Assembly: GCA_914767715.1 (NCBI GenBank)
Contig: OU612066.1
Coordinates: forward strand, 21,550,283-21,614,282
Direction: 5' to 3'
DNA: 64,000 nucleotides
From: Membranipora membranacea
Taxonomy: Eukaryota; Bryozoa; Gymnolaemata; Cheilostomatida; Membraniporidae
The notes below the pieces were generated by a model, which worked only from the letters and a program-made list of their open reading frames with translations, did not search any database and was not told the DNA's origin. Each line of letters begins with the position of its first letter. Position 1 is the stretch's first letter. Positions 59,499 through 64,000 of this stretch are shown here, in pieces. The translations under genes and the position numbers were made by a program.

Positions 59499-62400
59499 AT
59501 GGCCGTCTCAGTAGCAGAAGAGGCACCACATTTGGTTACATGTGGTAATTGCCTTGAAGAAGAGGGTTATATCCATAACCCGATGTTTCTACCCTGTACT
59601 CATGTATGCTGCGAGACTTGTCTGAGGAGGCAACTCAAGAAGACTGATCTAATCGAATGTAGAGTTTGTCAGTGAGTATTGGATTCATTGTGTATCTAAT
59701 GTGATATCCTTCTCAAAGACCGATAATTCAAGTTGTTGTGTAATTCCACACAAGTTAACAAGATCATTCTATTGCTCATGAGAAGCACAATAATCAACAA
59801 TTTCCCATCTCTTTCACATAACTACTGATGTCCAGAATGAATTGAGGGTAAATTTTGTGGGATGGATGGCAGTATCATGCAGATTGGTGGGCGGTGGGAT
59901 AGTGCGGGCGGGTGGGTGGGATAGTGCGGGTGGATGGGTGATATAGTGCAGATTGGAATGAAAGAGAGGTGGTGATAGATAGTTGGCAGGATAAGTGTCA
60001 GTGGGATGGTTGGTGAGATGGTACAAGTGGGATGTGTTGTGGGATGGTTCGAGTGGGGTTGGTGGTGGGATAGTACTGGCTATATTGGTGGGAGAAGATG
60101 ATTCCACAAATATCCTATAGTTATTTTAATTTCAACATTAATCAACTCGGTAATCTATTTGGTATGGCCTAATGCGTCAGATATTTTGATTTGCAGAAAC
60201 AAGTTCAAAGTGGTGATAGACAACCTTCCCTCAGCCTTAGAGAATGTCCATCCATCTACATTCTGTGAGCCGTGTGAGAAAAGTGGAAAACTCAAGATGA
60301 CCGCCAACACTTACTGTCTGACCTGTGAACATAAGTACTGTGCTGCTCATCAGAAGGTTAATAGCAATCCAGAACAATCTCTGTGTGTCTGTTAAACAAT
60401 TTTGAGAACTACTTTTGTAATTTGAACAGAATTATCAGCGAAAGCTATGGAGTATGGTATATATATACATATTTATATATAAATATTCATTGATATAAAA
60501 TAACTTTATGGTGATAGCTAAGTGTGAGGGCAGGAAGAGAACTTTACTCTATGTCTCTGATTCGGTTTTGAATACTTGTGTCATTACAGCTTCACATTGA
60601 GCTAAACTGGCATCATGAGACTCAGAATATAAAGGAGTACATGAGATCAACCTCAACAGTAGACCAACAGAAGTTTTGTCAGACTCACAAAGATCAAGTC
60701 ATCGGTCTCGGTTGCTCAAAGTGTGCAAAGGTTTACTGTTTTGAGTGTGTGTCCTCTGTTGGCCTTTGCCAAAATGGTGAGTGACTATTCCAGTAACAAA
60801 GGTAGTATGAGTTCCGTTTTATTGTAATTGCAGTCTCGATAACCTGATCAAAAATTTGTTCTCTCTCTGAAACTGAGGAGCCAACTCCTGACATCATAAT
60901 TAACATTTCACCTATTGGGGCCTCCACAGGAGGTGGAGTCTCTCAATTAAAAAAACAAAATTATTCTCTGATAGTCTCTTGCTCAGTTAAAATAAAAAGC
61001 AAATTTATTCTCTATTTGTCCCTTGTTCAGTAAGTAAGACCTGCTAGTGATCTTGTTCCCGAAGTGTTCACACTCTGGACAATACCCTTGACCGCATGTT
61101 CCTACTACTTCAAAATACACTCCTGCAATTTTATAAAGTTGTGATCATCACATTGAAATTTACTCAGAATGTTAAATATTCCATCAATCTTATCACGCAC
61201 CATCGATTATTAGATTAGACCAGCTTGTTGGATGCCATATACCAAATCTGATGGATTTGAGTTTTCTTATTACCCTCTAGGTTCTAACCACTAGCTCATG
61301 TCTCTGAAAGAGCTCTCAGCTGAGGTGAAGAGATTACTGGAGCCTAAGAAGAAGGATTGTGAAGAGTTGTTTGATAATTGGTCAGCTGTGATGGATGAGG
61401 CAGCGGTCACTCTGTCTAACTGGGATACAGAAACTAAGGAAGGAGTCAAACTTATTGATGAAATAGAGGAGAAACAGGTATTGTGATCATGCAGAAAAAT
61501 CTCATACATAAACTGATGGCGCTTATTTTTTCACCAAGCTGTTATACCGAATTATTCAGGATGTTCAAAAGTTTAAACACCACAGCAAAACATTTATAAT
61601 CTGAGTGAGCGTGAAAAATGATTTTGTCTGCCTCATTTGTATTTTTTCAGGACTTAATAACACTGTAGAACCATTCCGTGGTCAAATTGTGCTGTTAGCA
61701 GCATTTACATGTCTACTTAATCTCTTTCTTTTATAGACAAAAGCTATCAGAGAGAAATATGGAAAATTGAAGGAGGAGTATATCACAAACAGAAGCAGCA
61801 CAAAAGATAAGCTAACAGAGTATATAGAGAAGGATGCTGGACTAAAACTCACTGAGTTTCATGAACAGATTAAAATTTTACAGTCTGATCTATCTAAACA
61901 ACACTGTGTAAGTAAATTCAATTTCAATATGATGGAAAAATCATAAATGGAGCCAAACAATGAGGCCCCATGACTCTCCTTCTACACCAACAAGCTGCAT
62001 AGATACTGTAATTGTTGCTGAAATAAGACATGGGTTCTTTATTTGTAAAACATGGAAAGAAAGAAAATTCATTTACAGTCATTAGTAACTAGAACCGCCC
62101 TTTCTGTACTAAAAAATTGTGGTTGTCCCCTCATTGATATTAAGGAGGCAACTACAAATTTTCTCACATATGCAAAGTAACCTAAAATTTAAGCACAATA
62201 TTGTCATACGCAGTGAATGATTCAATTAAGGTGTATAACCTGACATTAGATATCAGATAACCTTAAAATTCTCACCTTAACACATTCGTCAATGATTGTA
62301 ACCGATTGGGATATTTGAATACCAGACTCCGAGTATTTGAGTTATTGAGTGTGAGTGTGGTTACTACAATCATTTACATATTGCTTCCCTTTCCTATCAT

Positions 62401-63937
62401 ACAGGTTGACCTGCTGCAAACAAAGAAGGATTTGGAAGCTAAACTAGATGATATGGCTAATGATGATGGATTCCAAGCTCTTGTGGTGGGAAACCAGCAA
62501 CTGATCCAGACCAATGGTATGCCTCTAATTTTCCTAGTATGAGCCTCGCCATACAATGTGCAAGCGCTACAAAGCAACAGTTTCATAACAACATTCTGTA
62601 AGATTATATTTTTAGTGGAAATGTAGGGCCCTACTAGCTGTAAAACAAACCTGTCAGTAATGTGTAAATGAATAATCCTAAAAATGGTAAAAATGCTTCT
62701 TACCTAGAGACATATCAGCATAATTAATCACAGGGTTAGATGATATAGTTCTAGTGATTGCTGGATTTGTTGTAATTCTGGTGCATCAACACAATATGTA
62801 ATATAAGTGATCAGTCATTTACTGTGTTTCAGATTCTGACACCACAGATATAAACGCTGCTCTGGTACCAACAGACGACTTTGTGATTGGTGATGACCTA
62901 ATGAGAAGTAGAAAACCTCCGACCTCGATACGGCTGGTGAAGCAGCTGGCAGCAAATAATCGTAGCCTCACGTCATGTAGTTATAAAGGTGTGACTTATG
63001 TAGGTCTAAGCAGAGGCTCAATCAACAGAATAGATGAAGCTGGTAACAAGACAACAGACTTCATCAAACTTCCCACTCACATCATCACCATAAGAGCTCA
63101 TCAGGATCGACTCTACATTCTCATGTACGGACAACCTTACAAGATCTATGTGTATGATTTGAATGGTCAACAGATCACCTCCTGGGATCACTCACACAGC
63201 AATGGCAATTACATGAATGATGATAATGTCGGCAACAAACTTTGTATTGTGAACTATCAGATTTTTGCTGCTGATGCCACCAATAAGAGAATCACTAACT
63301 ATAATCTCAACGGGAAAGTGATGAGACAGATTCCATGTCCTAAGATCCCGACCAACACCCGCATATCCATGTGTTCAGCAGGAGAAGACTCTGTCATCAT
63401 CACCACTAACTCACCTGCTCAGGTATTCAAGTACAACATGAGCACAGAGTTTGTACTCTGGACTACAAGCCTCACAGCTGGACCATTCTCTGTAGCCAGC
63501 AGTAATGATGTAGTACTGGTCAGTGGAGATGGATTCACAGGCAGGAAGACAGGTGTATGGATAGAAGTTCTAAATACAGCGACTGGTAAGAACTTTACTC
63601 GTTAAATTATATTATATACATGTAGGTCTTTCATATAACAATAGAGTACTACAAAGTCCTGGTTAAATTAGTTAGGGATTAGGGGGTCAGTATCCTCATC
63701 GAAGCAATCAAACCACCAGTTGAATGTACGGATTTTGTTACCTTGTTCTGAGCGGTCTAATGTATGCGTATACTTTCTTATCCTCTATTGCAAATTTCAG
63801 GTGAACACATAACAGAATTTAACGATCAAGAAGGAGTACAGACTGAGGTGTTGGATTTATGGACAGAGAATAACAGGCTGCTGGTGTCCAGTTATTTTCA
63901 GAGCTCTGTGCTGTGTTATGAACTTCTCTATGATTAA
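59499..63937 (+). pseudogene. TRIM-like protein, copy C, with in-frame stop before the coiled coil
   Basis: All eight exons are present: (59466)59499-59671, 60197-60356, 60590-60776, 61281-61477, 61737-61907, 62405-62516, 62833-63585 and 63801-63937. Phases match the intact copy, and the full frame would be about 629 codons. RING, both B-boxes, coiled coil and propeller keep their key residues. At the fourth codon of exon 4 (61292-61294) the copy reads TAG where copies A and B read AAG (Lys). A full transcript would therefore end after the B-boxes at about 177 residues. The rest of the frame is free of stops, so the change is recent or a sequence error; an ATG at 61298 could restart a RING-less product like copy A. 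The propeller has a small insertion (YMNDDN near 63213-63230) shared in part with copy A. Confidence 0.75.
59870..60075 (+). repeat. G-rich degenerate minisatellite in an intron
   Basis: Repeats of the type GTGGGATAGTGCGGG and GTGGGATGGTT occur about ten times in intron 1 of TRIM-like copy C. A short trace of similar sequence occurs in the same intron of copy B (about 43388-43500). The minus-strand open frame here, rich in Pro, His and Thr, is a by-product of the repeat. Confidence 0.75.
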
Positions 63938-64000
63938 TGTTTAGCTTTTAGTAACTTTATATAGGCCGTGAACTTCTATATAAATTATGATTTACAGAAA

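Noticed and set aside
59814-60107. 97-codon minus-strand Pro/His/Thr-rich frame
   Set aside because: It is the complement of the G-rich minisatellite inside an intron.

Overview
The window is nuclear DNA of an animal. Genes are split by many short GT-AG introns, the DNA is AT-rich, and several kinds of transposon debris are present. The protein families (a TRIM-like RING/B-box/coiled-coil/propeller family, a C18orf63/DUF4708 homologue and a P-element-type transposase) point to an invertebrate. A sponge or another early-branching lineage is my guess from the style of the TRIM-like proteins; nothing in the sequence proves it.

The main architecture is a segmental duplication of one module, present three times (A, B, C). 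Each module has, from left to right: a duplicated flank of about 1.2 kb; a minus-strand multi-exon gene of an unrecognised family with an acidic N-terminus and a basic C-terminus; a divergent intergenic region; a conserved non-coding leader exon on the plus strand; and a plus-strand TRIM-like gene. Module A (0.8-12.3 kb) has a broken minus-strand gene with three nonsense codons and a TRIM-like copy without RING and B-box exons. Module B (23.2-47.4 kb) has a full C18orf63-like gene, an intact minus-strand gene with one extra exon, four leader exons (three in a tandem triplication) and the one TRIM-like gene that reads fully intact. Module C (51.6-63.9 kb) has an intact minus-strand gene and a TRIM-like gene with an in-frame stop at the start of its coiled coil. 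A fragment of the C18orf63-like gene end also sits at the left edge of module A.

Between modules A and B (about 15.8-22.0 kb) lies a P-element-superfamily transposon. It has two plus-strand genes: a protein ending in a PHD finger, interrupted by an in-frame TAG, and a nine-piece transposase with a one-base frameshift. A partial minus-strand gene of unknown function (14.8-15.6 kb) lies just before it.

Other mobile or repetitive DNA includes a minus-strand non-LTR reverse transcriptase fragment (1-469), a retroposed chimera starting with the 5' end of U2 snRNA between 18-bp direct repeats (8.75-9.01 kb), two non-autonomous DNA elements with 14-bp terminal inverted repeats and target duplications (38.6-40.0 and 49.5-50.6 kb), a tRNA-Thr-like relic, a near-perfect 86-bp palindrome, a (CATGA)15 microsatellite, and two small palindromic insertions flanked by 7- and 9-bp duplications. 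Exon borders were set by eye from splice signals, reading phase and comparison among copies. No database search was run.
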